Program-made: the position numbers and the translations under genes
The notes under the pieces: generated by a model
Seen by the model: only the letters and a program-made list of their open reading frames with translations
Database searches by the model: none
What the model was told of the DNA's origin: nothing
Shown: in pieces, positions 38,028 through 49,870 of the stretch
Numbering within the stretch: the stretch's first letter is position 1
Layout: each line of letters starts with the position of its first letter
NCBI GenBank assembly: GCA_028023455.1
Contig: JAQFVV010000014.1
Coordinates: 3,336 to 67,335, forward strand
Length of the DNA: 64,000 nt
Origin: Epiperipatus broadwayi
Taxonomy: Eukaryota; Onychophora; Udeonychophora; Euonychophora; Peripatidae
Direction of reading: 5' to 3'

Positions 38028-38872
38028 ATGGCATTTAGCCTGATTTTCTCAGAGATACCAGGAGTTATAGAGGGATTCCAGCAAAGAATTAAATTAGTGA
38101 ATGACCAACCATTTCAATTCAGATCGTATCCTATTCTATACCAGTATCAGGAAGAAATATCCAAGCAGATTAATAAAATGCTGGATTGGGTATTATTTCC
38201 AAATGCTCTTCACCATTCTGTAATTCAGTAGTGATGGTGAAGAAGAGAGATGGGTCGATGAGATTTTGTTTAGATGCAAGGCAACTGAACAGAATTACTG
38301 TCCCTGACAGGAACATTCCACTTCCCATTCATGAATTGTTTATGAGATTTGAAAATAAGGTATTTTCCACCTTTGATTTGACCTCCAGTTATTGGCAGAT
38401 TGAATTTCATCCTGCAGGTCACCAATACACTGCCTTCTGCCATGAGGGTATTATATACCAGTTTAATAGGATGCAGTTTGGATTGATCAATAGTGGTGCT
38501 GGTCTGATTAGATGCCTGGAGAAGATCCTATCTTCTGAGATTAAACAGATCTCAACAATTTATGTGGATGATGTAATTATTGCATCAACCACAATCGAAG
38601 AACACCTTCGACATCACACTATGTTTTTTGAAGAGTGCTACAAAAAGGGAATCAAAATCAACTTCAAAAAGAGTATCTTAATTTCTAACCAGGTAGTCTT
38701 CCTAGGTCATGTTGTTGGTTGCAATGGGATAAGGCCCCATCCAGAGAAAATCAGTGCAATTCAAAACTTTCTCAAACCAATTAATAAGAAGCAAATTAGA
38801 TCATTTTTAGGATTATGTAATTTTTCAATCGTTTCTACCAGAAGTTCGCTGACCACATGGAAACATTGCTAA
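38028..38872 (+). pseudogene. Gypsy-1 reverse transcriptase
   Basis: Fingers in frame 38028-38231 (IFSEIPGVIEG...SYPILYQYQEEI), then a shift into 38186-38872: GIISKCSSPFCNSVVMVKK, RDGSMRFCLDARQLN, FSTFDLTSSYWQIE, FNRMQFGLINSGA, TIYVDDVIIAS (YVDD intact), and VFLGHVVGCNGIRP. These are the expected Ty3/gypsy RT blocks in order with all catalytic aspartates kept. The C-terminus shifts frame at SFLGLCNF. Relatives are insect 17.6/K02A2.6-type pol proteins. Confidence 0.92.
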
Positions 38873-39306
38873 AACTTATTAGAAAAGATGAATGATGAAA
38901 ATGGACTGAAGAACAGGACTGAGCATTTGAGAGTATTAAAACAGGGTTCTTAGAGCAAACCATGTTAGCCTTCCCTGAATTTAATAAACCATTCATTGTC
39001 CAAACAGATAGTAGTGGTTTCAGATTGGGGATAACGTTATCCCAAATCCAGGAGGATGGCCAACCTGGGGTTCTCTATTTTATTAGCTGGCTCCTGAAAG
39101 TTCCAGAGAATAATTATATGGTTACTGAGAAGGAAGCACTAGCAATAGTGTGGGCCTTCCAAAAATTTCGACAGATGCTTCTCAGATCAGAGGTAATAGT
39201 GATCACTGATCACAAAAGCCTCAAATTCCTGAACCACAGCTATCTGACTAACAATTGTCTAGTCAGATGGAGTTTGCTGCTGAGGATCCAAGAATGTTGT
39301 AACTGA
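38873..39306 (+). pseudogene. Gypsy-1 RNase H and connector
   Basis: After a frameshift and a TGA (38893) in the connection, the frame from 38962 shows IVQTDSSGFRLGITLSQ, NNYMVTEKEALAIVWAFQKF and VITDHKSLKFL: the D-E-D triad of RT-linked RNase H. The end is shortened: where HIKGKDNVVADMLSRNP is expected, sequence jumps from LLRIQE to VTDMLSRNP, so about 15-20 codons are lost. Confidence 0.88.
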
Positions 39307-40604
39307 CATGTTAAGTCGAAACCCATGTAGGTCAGAACAAAATCATTTATTGGTAGACAATGCTTACATTATGAATGTCAATAGTATAGCTGATAGTAAT
39401 GTAGAGAATGAGTTGGAAAACTTACCTGAGTTACAAATCAATGACCCAGAATTAAACCCAATCATGTGAGTTTTGTTAGGGGAGGAAGTTTTGAATGTGA
39501 CTAAGGACATTGATCGATTTAAATTTGAACAACAGGTCTTGCAATATAGAATTGATTGTGATGCACATGAGTGGAGGCTAGTAATACCAACACCTCTAAG
39601 AGACCCACTCATAAATTATGTCCACTGTCTGTATGGGCATTACAGTGCTCACAAGACAGATCACACACTTAAAAATTGGTTTTACTGGCCAAAAATGTAA
39701 AAGGACATCTTGAAGTCTCTTAAGGACTGTTTAACTTGTTTGAGAACCAAGACAGTTAACCAAAATTATATCAACTTGATAAATTTGATACCAGAAAGAT
39801 CAAGCGAGATCTTAGCAATTGACTATTATGGGCCATTGCCCCCATTTAACAGGTGAAAATATTTATTAGTCATCTATGATCTCTTTTCCAAATATGTCGC
39901 TGCTTACCCAATAACCCAAGCCAATACTAAACATATGATCAAAGTATTGGACACCCTCCAATTCCCGATGATAGGAAAGCCTGGGATTGTTTTAACAGAT
40001 CATGGTACTCCTTTCATATCCAAGGAATGGGAGAAATGGGTAGGAAAATCAGGGATCAAGCATGTGTTGACCTCCATTAGAAATCCTGTCGAACCCATGT
40101 GAATGCATCATGTGGGAACTTGGATGTTTGTTTAGGACCTATTTAGAGAGAGAACACAAGGGGTGGGTTAAGCAGACAAAACAGGTAGTCAAGTACATTA
40201 ATTGGAGTGCGAATGAGTCAACCAGATTCACACCAATCTGACTACATTTCCATCAAATTACACCTGTGCTATTTAAAAGTTATAAACCAGTAGCCACAAA
40301 AATAATCATAGACAATGATAAGAATATATTGCAAGCTTGCGAGCAACTTGCTAGGAAAGCCAATCATAGAAATCAAAAATTAAGAAGGTCCAAATATAAA
40401 TTCAAAATTGGAGACAGAGTGCTAATAAAAACTCCACATCCCAGTAAACCGCAGGAAGGTAAATATCATAAGTTTAGCAATACATATGAGGGACCATATA
40501 CCATAGTTAAGCAATCAGGTCCCAATGCATTTTGGGTAAATCAAGGTGGAGAGATTCGTGGCACATATAATGCTAGAATCTTAAAACCTTATTTTGGACA
40601 TTAG
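39307..40604 (+). pseudogene. Gypsy-1 integrase, several stops and a frameshift
   Basis: N-terminal HHCC zinc domain is present (YGHYSAHKTDHTL...WPKM...CLTCL). The core has AIDYYGPLP and VLTDHGTPFIS (first two catalytic acids), but the region with the third (NPCERIMREL in gypsy-2) is frameshifted here near 40090. The C-terminal domain 40266-40604 is open: FKIGDRVLIKTPHPSKP...NTYEGPYTIVKQSGPNAFWV, ending KPYFGH. Stops occur near 39468, 39698, 39855 and 40242. No chromodomain seen. Confidence 0.9.
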
Positions 40605-41160
40605 TAATTATGAAGGATAATATCAGGAAATATTTTTTTATCATAGCTGAGAGTATAAATTTTAAAAAAATGGGTAAACTTTGTGATGATAGACGTGGAA
40701 GGTATAATAATAAAAATATGTATATGTGCATAAACACATATACATAATACAGGATTAGGGCTATTAAGTTTGATGAGGGTATTTCCCAAGTAATGCATAA
40801 ATGCAAGTATGGGAATATCTAGAGGCTAACTTAAGCCAACATGTTTTTATATTTGATTAGATCTTCAAGTCCAATAAGTCTCAAAGGAGCATGGAGAAGA
40901 GTAGCAACTAAATGATTTCATGTGCCTTCTGTAAGAGAGACACATTCTTGGTTATGCCTCAAGTATAAACCATCAAAGCTCTAATCCAGCACACTATTTA
41001 AACTTCCCAGAACCAGCTGTTAAATTATAATCATAAATGTCGAAATGTTAGAAAGTAAGATAATTAATATAGCAACCCTTCACCAAACCCAAAGTAACCA
41101 ACATACTTGTCGTACGTATGAGAGCTAAAATTTGAAAGCTAGTTAAAATTTTACCTGTTT
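40605..41160 (+). other. Gypsy-1 3' untranslated region
   Basis: Between the pol stop and the polypurine tract. Aligns patchily with 48054-48584 of gypsy-2 in reverse complement (GATGAGGGTATT; AAGTCCAATAAGTCTCAAAG), confirming shared ancestry. No env-like frame is present. Confidence 0.6.
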
Positions 41161-41170
41161 AGGAGAGGGG
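41161..41170 (+). promoter_or_regulatory. Gypsy-1 polypurine tract
   Basis: AGGAGAGGGG lies directly against the 3' LTR start TGTTGC, the standard site for plus-strand DNA priming. It fixes the LTR start at 41171. Confidence 0.8.
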
Positions 41171-42188
41171 TGTTGCAAGAGATAGCTTACAACTAACCTA
41201 CACACCTAGCCCAATGTCTTCTTCAATATCTGAATTCAAACCAAGTAGTAGGAAAGGTAAATATCCTACATACTTGATTATATAAATGCAATATATACCT
41301 TCACAAACATACATATAGATTGATATGTTTGGGAGATTAATTTTTTTATCTATTGTGAGTAAATAAATAAATTGTTTGTTTACATGGTTTGTAAATATAT
41401 ATGTAGATAAACATATACATAGAAAATAATATGTTCATTTATTGGTAGAAATTAATTGTTTTTCTATTTTTATTCATTTGATTTTATTAATAAAGAAATA
41501 CTAATTGACTGACATAGAACAGACATAAAGATTATATTTATATGAGGTCAAGATTCTAATAAATGGTCAAATTTGGAATAATAAATATATTTTCTAATGT
41601 GATTTTTTTTATTTTTTTTTTCATTTTCAAGTTGTAATAATATCATTTTTAGCAGTCACTTGATGAAAGAGTGTTTCTTTTTACAATTGAAAAAAAAAGC
41701 AGACGATGGTTCAAGACCCAAGACCGGTAATTGAACATGGGAAGGAAAGTTAAGTTTTTATTTTTTTCAAAAGAAAAAAATAACTTTTTGGCATCTAAAG
41801 AAAAAAATGTTTGTAGTTTCCAGAAGTTAAACTTTAATAATGAACTAGTGAAGTAAGTTCTTTTACAAGTTAAATTCATTATAGAAATATTAATGCAAAA
41901 GAAATCTGAAACTACTAAAAAGTAAAAGTATCTGTTTTTTTAAAGTTATTTTTTATATATATATAATCAAGCTAAGTTATAAATATATGTTATAATACAG
42001 GAAACATTATGATATATTCGGGGTAGAAAATTTAATGCTGTGGGACATTTCTAACTAACTTCTATGTCATTGCTTGATTATGAAATTATAATATTTGTCA
42101 TTGGAACATCTATTTTGGAAACGCTGGTGCACCACCATTTTTCCATGGATTCATATGATCAGGAAAGAGATTTCGTATATATATATAG
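41171..42188 (+). mobile_element. Gypsy-1 3' LTR, first part
   Basis: Aligns closely with 27013-28145 of the 5' LTR, including GATAGCTTACAACTAACCTA and the GTTTCCAGAAGTTAAAC block. It ends at TATATATAG, where a non-autonomous LTR element is inserted. Confidence 0.88.
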
Positions 42189-45100
42189 TGTAACATTTAT
42201 TTATATACGTTGCTAATATATTGGCATTTGGTAAAAGCTAAAAAACAAAAATAAATTTAGATTTTTTTTTGACCAAATTTTTTTAAAAAAAAAATAACGT
42301 ACAATGAAAGTTAAATTATTCTTTCATATTTTTTTTATGTAATTAGAAATAAAAGTAGAATTGGAGAGAACAAAAGAATTCCAAAAGTAAAAAAAAGATA
42401 AGAGAACGTAAAAATATTTTGGCTAATTAAAGATGGCCGAAAAACTTGATAAGAAAAGAGAACTTTATAACGTAAATTTTATAAGGAATCTATAAGATTA
42501 TAAACACAAAACGCCATGATAATAGCATGTGCAGAAGTCTGAAAACTGGACCTCTAATATAAAAAGGAGGGGTTCGGTTGCAGGAACGTCTTGGTTTGCC
42601 TGATATTCTTTTGGTTGGTTTTGGATTAAAGAATCCAGACCACTCTATGATGAAAAAGTTCTTCATGTGAGAGTAGATCAGAGCTTTAGCTGACATAGTT
42701 ACCGATGGACATCAGAGAAGCTTACGCGACTAGCCTATGGAACCAGCACCAAGATCAATTTATAATCAATGGCCATGAGCTCATTTTAACCCTGAAATTT
42801 ATGCATAGTTATCTACAACCATCGTGAATTCACTAAAACTTACTGGTAATACTACTTATTCCTGATTGTGACAAAATTAAGCATTTACAAACAAGTCTTA
42901 AAATAATCCCGATAGAGAATTTCATTTTTTCTGTACAAGAGACTTTTGTTTATACCAGAACTTTTTAATTAATTATTTTATTTTATTGATTGCATCATGT
43001 TTGAATTAATATGTGTTCTTCCTAATTTATGTGATTAGGAATTCTCATTTTAACTTAAACAGATTTTTAATGTTATAATGAAAAAAATATTTCTAATATC
43101 AATTCTCATTTGTGTGTTATTAATAATAGTTATTATTTTTTGTTATTAAATTTATTATTAGTTTAATAAGATTTAAAACGTAACTTACATTTGCCAATAT
43201 GTTTGAATAAGCTCCAGGAATAATAATATCAAAAAAGATAATTCTAGTTAATGGTAGAATTACCGATTCTTAAATAAAAAAAATCTTTTCTTTTTTTTTA
43301 TTTACAACTTGCGAGACATGCTGGCGACATATTTCAGGGAAGTCTTAGGAATTCTGGCACCCAGATTAAATAAATTAAAAGCTGATTTTGTCAATAGCAC
43401 AATTCGTAACAAGTACTAGGCCAAATTGATCAGGAAACATAGTTATGTTTTTAGGAATAGAAATACAACTTTCTTCTTTTCGACCTAACTTGATCAATTT
43501 GCACGCAATTTATATTAGCATGTAGAGGCCTAAAAAAATGGAAAATGTTATAATGGCTTACCCAACTCAGGCTTTGATTTAACAACCACAACCTGAGATA
43601 AGTTGTAATGATGAAGAATGTTACAACGATGACCCAAAGTCTCACAGCCAAAAAATAGTAATTTTTAAAAAAAAAAAAATTAAAAAAAAAAGTAACTAAT
43701 TAAACCCTGATTATTAAAATATAAAAAAATATTTTTTTAATGTGACTTCCAGAAAAAAAAAAAATGTATATTTTTTTTGATATGTCTAAAAAAACACGAT
43801 TGTGGCTGTAGATGTAAGTCACAAGTATTTGACCGGGTAGACAGTTACTGAAAAGGGGAAAAACATAGCCCCAAGTCCTAGTATGCAGTATGTTAACATA
43901 AGACCACCTTTATATGCCCATCAGACTATTTCTAGCAGGGATCCCAATAAAGGGGAAGGCAGATCAAGTTGGACCAAGTTGCCACAAGCTGTTGTGCTTA
44001 TAACTTGGGCTTCTTATCATTACTATTACACTTAAGCGGAAAGGACACAAATGAATGTGAAATATTTTCCACTCCCGCCGTGTTAGACCTAAAAGTGGGC
44101 GTTAAAGCCAAACATCACTTGTGAATGAATCTACGGAATATATCAGCATGCTACTACAAAAAAAAAAACACGAATATGAATTTAAAAACTTAAAAATAAA
44201 ATTAGTGTAAACCCCTATTTTATTCTCATCTCCTAGCACTGGTGGTATTGTAATGTTTATTTATATACATTGCAAATATATTGGCATTTGGTAAAAGCTA
44301 AAAAATAAAAGTAAATTTAGATTTTTTTTTGACTAATTTTTTTAAAAATAATAATGTACAATGAAAGTTAAATTATTCTTTCATTTTTTTTTATGTAATT
44401 AGAAATAAAAGTAGAATTGGAGAGAACAAAAGAATTCCAAAAGTAAAAAAAAAGATAAGAGAAAGTAAAAATATTTTGCTAATTAAAGATGGCCGAAAAA
44501 CTTGATAAGAAAAGAGAACTTTATAACGTAAATTTATAAAGAATCTATAAGATTATAAACACAAAACGCCATGATAATAGCATGCACAGAAGTCTGAAAA
44601 CTGGACCTCTAGTATAAAAATGACCCCACTCTATGATGAAAAAGTTCTTCATGTGAGAGTAGACTGGAGCTTTAGCTGACATCGTTACCGATGGACACCA
44701 GAGAAGCTTACGCGACTAGCCTATGGAACCAGCACCAAGATCAATTTATAATCAATGGCTGTGAGCTCATTTTAACCCTGAAAAACTATGCATAGTTATC
44801 TACAACCATCGTGAATTCACTAAACTTACCGGTAAGACTACTTATTCCTGATTGTGACAAAACTAAGCATTTGCAAACAAGTCTTAAAATAATCCCGATA
44901 GAGACTTTCATTTTTTTGTACAAGAGACTTTTGTTTATACCAGAACTTTTTAATTAATTATTTTATTTTACTGATTGTGTCATGTTTGAATTAATATGTG
45001 TTCTCCCTAATTTTCTCATTTTAACTTAAACAGATTTTTAATCTGTTATAATAAAAAATATTTCTAATATCAATTTTCATTTGTGCATTATTAATAATAG

Positions 45101-45522
45101 TTATTATTTTTTGTTATTAAATTTATTATTAGTTTAATAAGATTTAAAATGTAACTTACCTTTGCCAATATGTTCAATAAGTTCCAGGAATAATAATCTC
45201 AAGAAAGATAATTCTAGTTTACGGTAGAATTACCGATTCTTAAAAAAAATAAAAAACTTTTCTTTTTTTTATTTACAACTTGTGAGACATGCTGGCGACA
45301 TATTTCAGCGAATTCTTAGAAATTCTGGTGCCCAGATTAAATAAATTAAAAACTGGTTTTATCAATAACGCAATTCGTAACAAGTACTAGGCCGAATTGA
45401 TCAGGAAACATAGTTATGTTTTTAGGAATAGAAAACAACTTTCTTCTTTTTGACCTAACTTGATCAATTCATGCACAGTTTATATTAGCATGTAGAGGCC
45501 TAACAAAACAGAAAACATTATA
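42189..45522 (+). mobile_element. Non-autonomous LTR retrotransposon nested in the gypsy-1 3' LTR
   Basis: Two direct terminal repeats, 42189-43552 (TGTAACATTTATTTATATAC...AAAATGTTATA) and 44249-45522 (TGTAATGTTTATTTATATAC...AAACATTATA), enclose about 700 bp. ATAG occurs on both sides (42185-42188, 45523-45526), and the uninterrupted LTR sequence at 28115-28160 gives the empty site with one ATAG. A PBS-like TGGCTTACCCAACTC follows the left LTR. No gag or pol frame exists, so it must have been mobilised in trans (LARD-like). The right LTR lacks about 75 bp kept in the left one (42565-42645). Confidence 0.9.
43553..44248 (+). other. Internal region of the non-autonomous LTR element
   Basis: Contains A- and T-runs at its start and a more mixed-composition part (43800-44120) with no open frame above about 40 codons. 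Probably holds packaging and priming signals only. No clear polypurine tract before the right LTR. Confidence 0.6.
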
Positions 45523-45931
45523 ATAGAAAATAACAACAGAGTTGATGAACTGGAAGTTTTAGCCATGGATATTGACATTTTTTTTTATTGACTGAATGCT
45601 TGCTTTACTCAAGAGAAATTATATACTTAATTCATGTGATGATTATATATATATTTTTTGCCTTTGTAATTTTTTATTTGAAAGTTTGTGTATTGTTTTT
45701 TTTTTTATGTGTATTTAAAGTGTATTTTTCCAAATTAGATCATTTACAACTTAAAAGTAAACCAATGGATGGAGAAATATCTTGTTGATGTAAATTTAAA
45801 AAGGAATCCTTTTCAATTAATATATATAGATATTTTTTTTAATAATGTAAATTTGTAGATTCCTCTAGAAGTCAACAGTAATCCATCCAGATGACCTTAT
45901 CTCAAGTAAGATTTATATATATATATATATA
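45523..45931 (+). mobile_element. Gypsy-1 3' LTR, second part (truncated)
   Basis: Continues the LTR after the nested element: 45530-45828 matches 28145-28437 (GATGAACTGGAAGTTTTAGC), then 45829-45925 matches 33239-33340. It is cut at the TA run 45912-45931, where the gypsy-2 LTR begins. The rest of the LTR was not found on the far side. Confidence 0.85.
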
Positions 45932-48041
45932 TTATAATGGGATGATCTATTTGGTAGCCTTAGTTGAGGCACCAAATATAACGGAATGGCATTTAATCAT
46001 CCCAGTTGATGTACCAAATATAATAGAATCGATTATATTTAATGCTTGAAAATCATTAACTTAATGCTTCATAGTTAGGTTCGCCAAATATAACAAAATG
46101 GGTTATATTTAAAATCTAAGTTGTATATATGGGGATGATTAAATTCCCTAGAAAGAGGATATGCATTTCACTACAATCAGACTTTGGGTCTTCAGGTAGA
46201 ATGCTAGAAATGAATCAATGAAATACTAAGTCCATGATTATATCTATCTTTTTTATGCTAGCTCAATAATCTTTAATAAGTTTAAATATAATTTAGACTA
46301 GTTCATCCATCTTTCATCCCTCTTTCAGTCACCGTTATGCCACGATATTCAAGCTCATGGAGAATTTGCAATCAGCTCTCTTCAGGGAAAATCCAAAACA
46401 AGTTATTATTTATATGCCTTTATATAAGCATTAATTACAATTGATATTCATATGATATTTATAATACTAGCAAATATATATAATATAATTCAATAATGAT
46501 TAGACAAAGAGATCAAGTTAATAAATCAATATTTAATAAATAATAAAAAATATAATATAATAGATAATAAAATATTAATAAACAAATACGGATGAATTTT
46601 ATCATTTTAAAAATATTAATAAATAATATTTTTTATTTTAATACCCTATGATAAAACTCAATACTATAATAAATTTTCAAAAATTAAAGAAAATAGTTTA
46701 AATTAACAGATATATAAAAACAATATCTGGGTTCAAAAATTAATAATTTATGTAACTTATTAATTTATTTACCATTCTTATTTATTTGTTTCATTATTAC
46801 CAATATATAAGTACTACTTGCAATTGTATACCTTATATATTATATGTATTTTTGATAAATAAAGTACATTAAACTTTTACAATATTACGTAGTAAATACA
46901 ATATAATCTTGTTTAAGATATTTGTCAAATAATAACTATTCTTTATATCCCTCATCTAATTTGATGAATTATGTCAAGCTTTCAATTAATTATATTTAAT
47001 AATAAATATAATTTTCCTATTAAGATATAATGATGCGATGCCAAATTTGAAATAAAGATAATAATAATAATAAACATATTAAAATAATGTAAGCATTATT
47101 ATAATATATATAAATAAATAATAAAGAAAACTTATTTATAATAGAGTTGAGAGTAGATATTGAAGTCTATAGTTCATCATCCTAATGAAGATCTTTTATG
47201 AAGTATATTATTAATCAATTGGTATAATGATGATTTTATTTATCCTTAAACGATAAACTGTTAATAATATCCAATGATTTGATTATTGTGAAATAAAATA
47301 ACTTCGAATGTAGATGTTCTTAATCTTCATTTTTCTATTATCATTAGACGTTCTATATATTCAATATTTCAAAATATTTTAAAATAGCATGCAAGGTTGG
47401 TTTCGAAATCTTTACGATACAAAGCTGTTTTACTCAAAACTCATTGTTTTATCCTATATATATATATAATTATCTTAAATTTATATATATCCAAAGAATC
47501 ACGGAAGTATTAAACAACGTAGTTTCTAAAAAACTTAAACAGACGTTCTTTTCTTTTATATTGCTATTCCTTTAAGACTTAATAGAAAATTAAAATATTT
47601 TCCTTGCAGACTTTTAATCCACAGATTATTTTAATTTGGAAAAGTTAATATTTAAATTCCAATCGTTGAATGGTAGTATTGATAAAAGAAAAAGTTATTT
47701 AAAGAGAAATGATTTTCTTTTCTTCTCCTTAATAACAAAAGAACGAATCAATCTGCTCGTGTGTTATTACAAGTTCATGCTTAACTCAACTATCAATTGT
47801 TCCGTTGACATTAAGATTTAATAATAAAATAAAAAATATATAAGTATTTATTCTTAACTTCAAATCTGGCATTTTACTCAAAAGCTTAAGGTATGTATTA
47901 TTTAAAACTCAAATGTATATATAAATATATATATATATATATACATAATAAAATAGTCAAATAAAAAATTATATTTATAAATAATTTCCTAAGAGATAAA
48001 ACATGTTAGACCAATAATAACAACTGTAAGTTACTATTATA
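45932..48041 (-). mobile_element. Gypsy-2 3' LTR (minus strand)
   Basis: Read on the minus strand it follows the purine tract GGGAAGGGGAAA, starts TATAATAGTAACTTACAG and ends ATCATCCCATTATA. Blocks near 46190-46400 match the candidate LTR 18806-20134 and gypsy-1 34050 (TCCCTGAAGAGAGCTGATTG). About 2.1 kb, AT-rich, no genes. Within 45956-46095 are three degenerate copies of TTATATTTGG followed by TGCC-like and CAACT-like words. Confidence 0.7.
45956..46095 (-). repeat. Repeated PBS-like motifs at the LTR end
   Basis: Minus-strand words GTTATATTTGGTGCCTCAAC, ATTATATTTGGTACATCAAC and GTTATATTTGGCGAACCTAA are spaced by about 40-70 bp and resemble TTATATCTGGTGCCGCAAC at the gypsy-1 primer-binding site. 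Confidence 0.65.
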
Positions 48042-48053
48042 TTTCCCCTTCCC
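48042..48053 (-). promoter_or_regulatory. Gypsy-2 polypurine tract
   Basis: Plus-strand TTTCCCCTTCCC, i.e. GGGAAGGGGAAA on the coding strand, directly before the LTR start. Confidence 0.65.
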
Positions 48054-48584
48054 TTGGGAAATTTAAAATTTTAATTTAAGTTAAAATTTTAAACACTTAC
48101 AACTATTTTAGTATATTCTTATAGTTTAATTGCATTTATAGTTGGATTTTATGAAGGGTTGAATTTTTTTTTTTTTACTGTTATATCTTCTTAATACTTG
48201 GGCTATCCTATTCTTTTGATAATGATCAAAATAAAATTAAGGACTTTGATGGTTAATTTTTATATATATATAATAAAAAAATAAAAAAAAATAATGTTTT
48301 CCTTCTTGGACAACACAAATATATTTACTAGCCTTATTCCTGCTTCTTTAAGACTTATGGATTTGAAAAGGACTAAATAAATACTAGAGTATCCATTTAT
48401 TAATATGAATTGACTCTATTGTTTTTACTTATTTTAAGGCATTAAAGAATACCCTCACCAAAGCTAATGTTTTTAACTATACTTCTCTTTACATTGATCA
48501 CTATTATTATTTTTTTTTATACAACCGTATGGTTTACACTGCCCAATTCTTATCTTGATCTTCACCTTCTTTCTTTATAAAACA
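48054..48584 (-). other. Gypsy-2 3' untranslated region
   Basis: AT-rich and without frames; the part near 48450-48480 and 48330-48370 aligns with gypsy-1 40770-40900. No env. Confidence 0.5.
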
Positions 48585-49870
48585 TTATAAGCAGCCAAAA
48601 TAAGGTTTTAAAATTCGTGAATTGTATGTACCACGAATCTCTCCTTCTTGGTTAATCCAAAATGCATTTGGACCTGCCTTTTTAACAATAATATAAGGTC
48701 CTTCATATGTATTATAGAATTTATGGTATTTATTCTCCAATGGTTTACTGGGATGGAAAGTCTTTATCAAAACTTTATCTCCAACTTTAAATTCATAAAT
48801 ACATTTTTTTTATTCTGACTTCTATTATTTGCCATTTTAACAAGTTGTTTATGAGCTTGTAAAATATCATTTTCTCCATTTATTTTGGGTTCATTAATAA
48901 TAGGTTTATATTTTCTAAATAATATAGGTATAATTTGATGAAAGTGTAGTCGGATGGGTGAGAATCCAGTAGATTCATTTAAACTCCAATTGATATAGTC
49001 TACTACACGTTTTGTCTGCTTTACCCAACCCTTGTGCTCCTCTTCTAAATAGGTCCTAAACAAACGTCCAAGCTCCCGCATAATACGTTCACATGGATTT
49101 GATTGTGGATTCCTAATAGAGATTAGCACGTTTTATTTTTGATATATCTACCCATTTCTTCCATTCCTTAGATAGAAAAGTTGTACCATGATCAGTTAGT
49201 ATGGTTTTCGGCTTTCCTATCATTGGAAATTGGAGAGTACTCAATACTTTAATTGTATGTTTAGCATTGGCTTGGGGTATCGGGTAAGCAGCAACATGTT
49301 TGGAAAAGAGATCATAAGTGACTAATAAATATTTTTGTTTGTTGAATGGAGGCAAATGCCCATAATAGTCAATTGCTAAGATCTCGTTTTGTCTTTCTGG
49401 AATGATAGAATTAATTGAATTAATATAATTTTGGTTTACTGACTTAGCTCTTAAGCAAATTAGACAATCCTGGAGTGATTTCAAGATGTCTTTATACATT
49501 TTTGGCCAGTAAAACCAATTCTTAAGGGTATGTTCTGTCTTATGAGCACCATAATGCCCGTATAGACAGTGTACGTATTTTATGAGTGGGTCACGTAAAG
49601 ACTTTGGTATTATTGTCCTCCACTCATCAACGTTATCATTCACTTTATATAGTAAGACCTGTTGTTCTAATTTAAAATGGTTAAGATCTTTAGGTGCATC
49701 CAAAACTTCCTCCCCTAATAAAACTTTTATAATTGGGTTTAATTCTGGGTCATTAAATTGTATCTCTGGTAAGTTTTCCAACTCGTTCTCTACATTACTA
49801 TCAGCCATCACATTGACATTTGTAATGTAGGCATTGTCTACCATCAAATGATTTTGTTCTTACAATTTTT
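48585..49870 (-). pseudogene. Gypsy-2 integrase region, two frameshifts
   Basis: The polypeptide begins within the RNase H-integrase linker (VDNAYITNVNVMADSNVENE). It has the HHCC domain (YGHYGAHKTEHTL...CLICL), catalytic AIDYYGHLP and ILTDHGTTFLS, then after a 1-nt shift near 49125 SIRNPQSNPCERIMRELGRL with the catalytic glutamate, and after a second shift near 48780-48830 (A-run) KTFHPSKP...YEGPYIIVKKAGPNAFWI ending KPYFGCL. All three DDE residues remain, so it is younger than gypsy-1. Upstream RT and RNase H are missing: homology stops sharply at about 49862-49870. Confidence 0.92.

Noticed and set aside
42490-42696. 68-codon minus frame
   Set aside because: Lies in the LTR of the non-autonomous element and is destroyed by a ~75-bp deletion in the other LTR.
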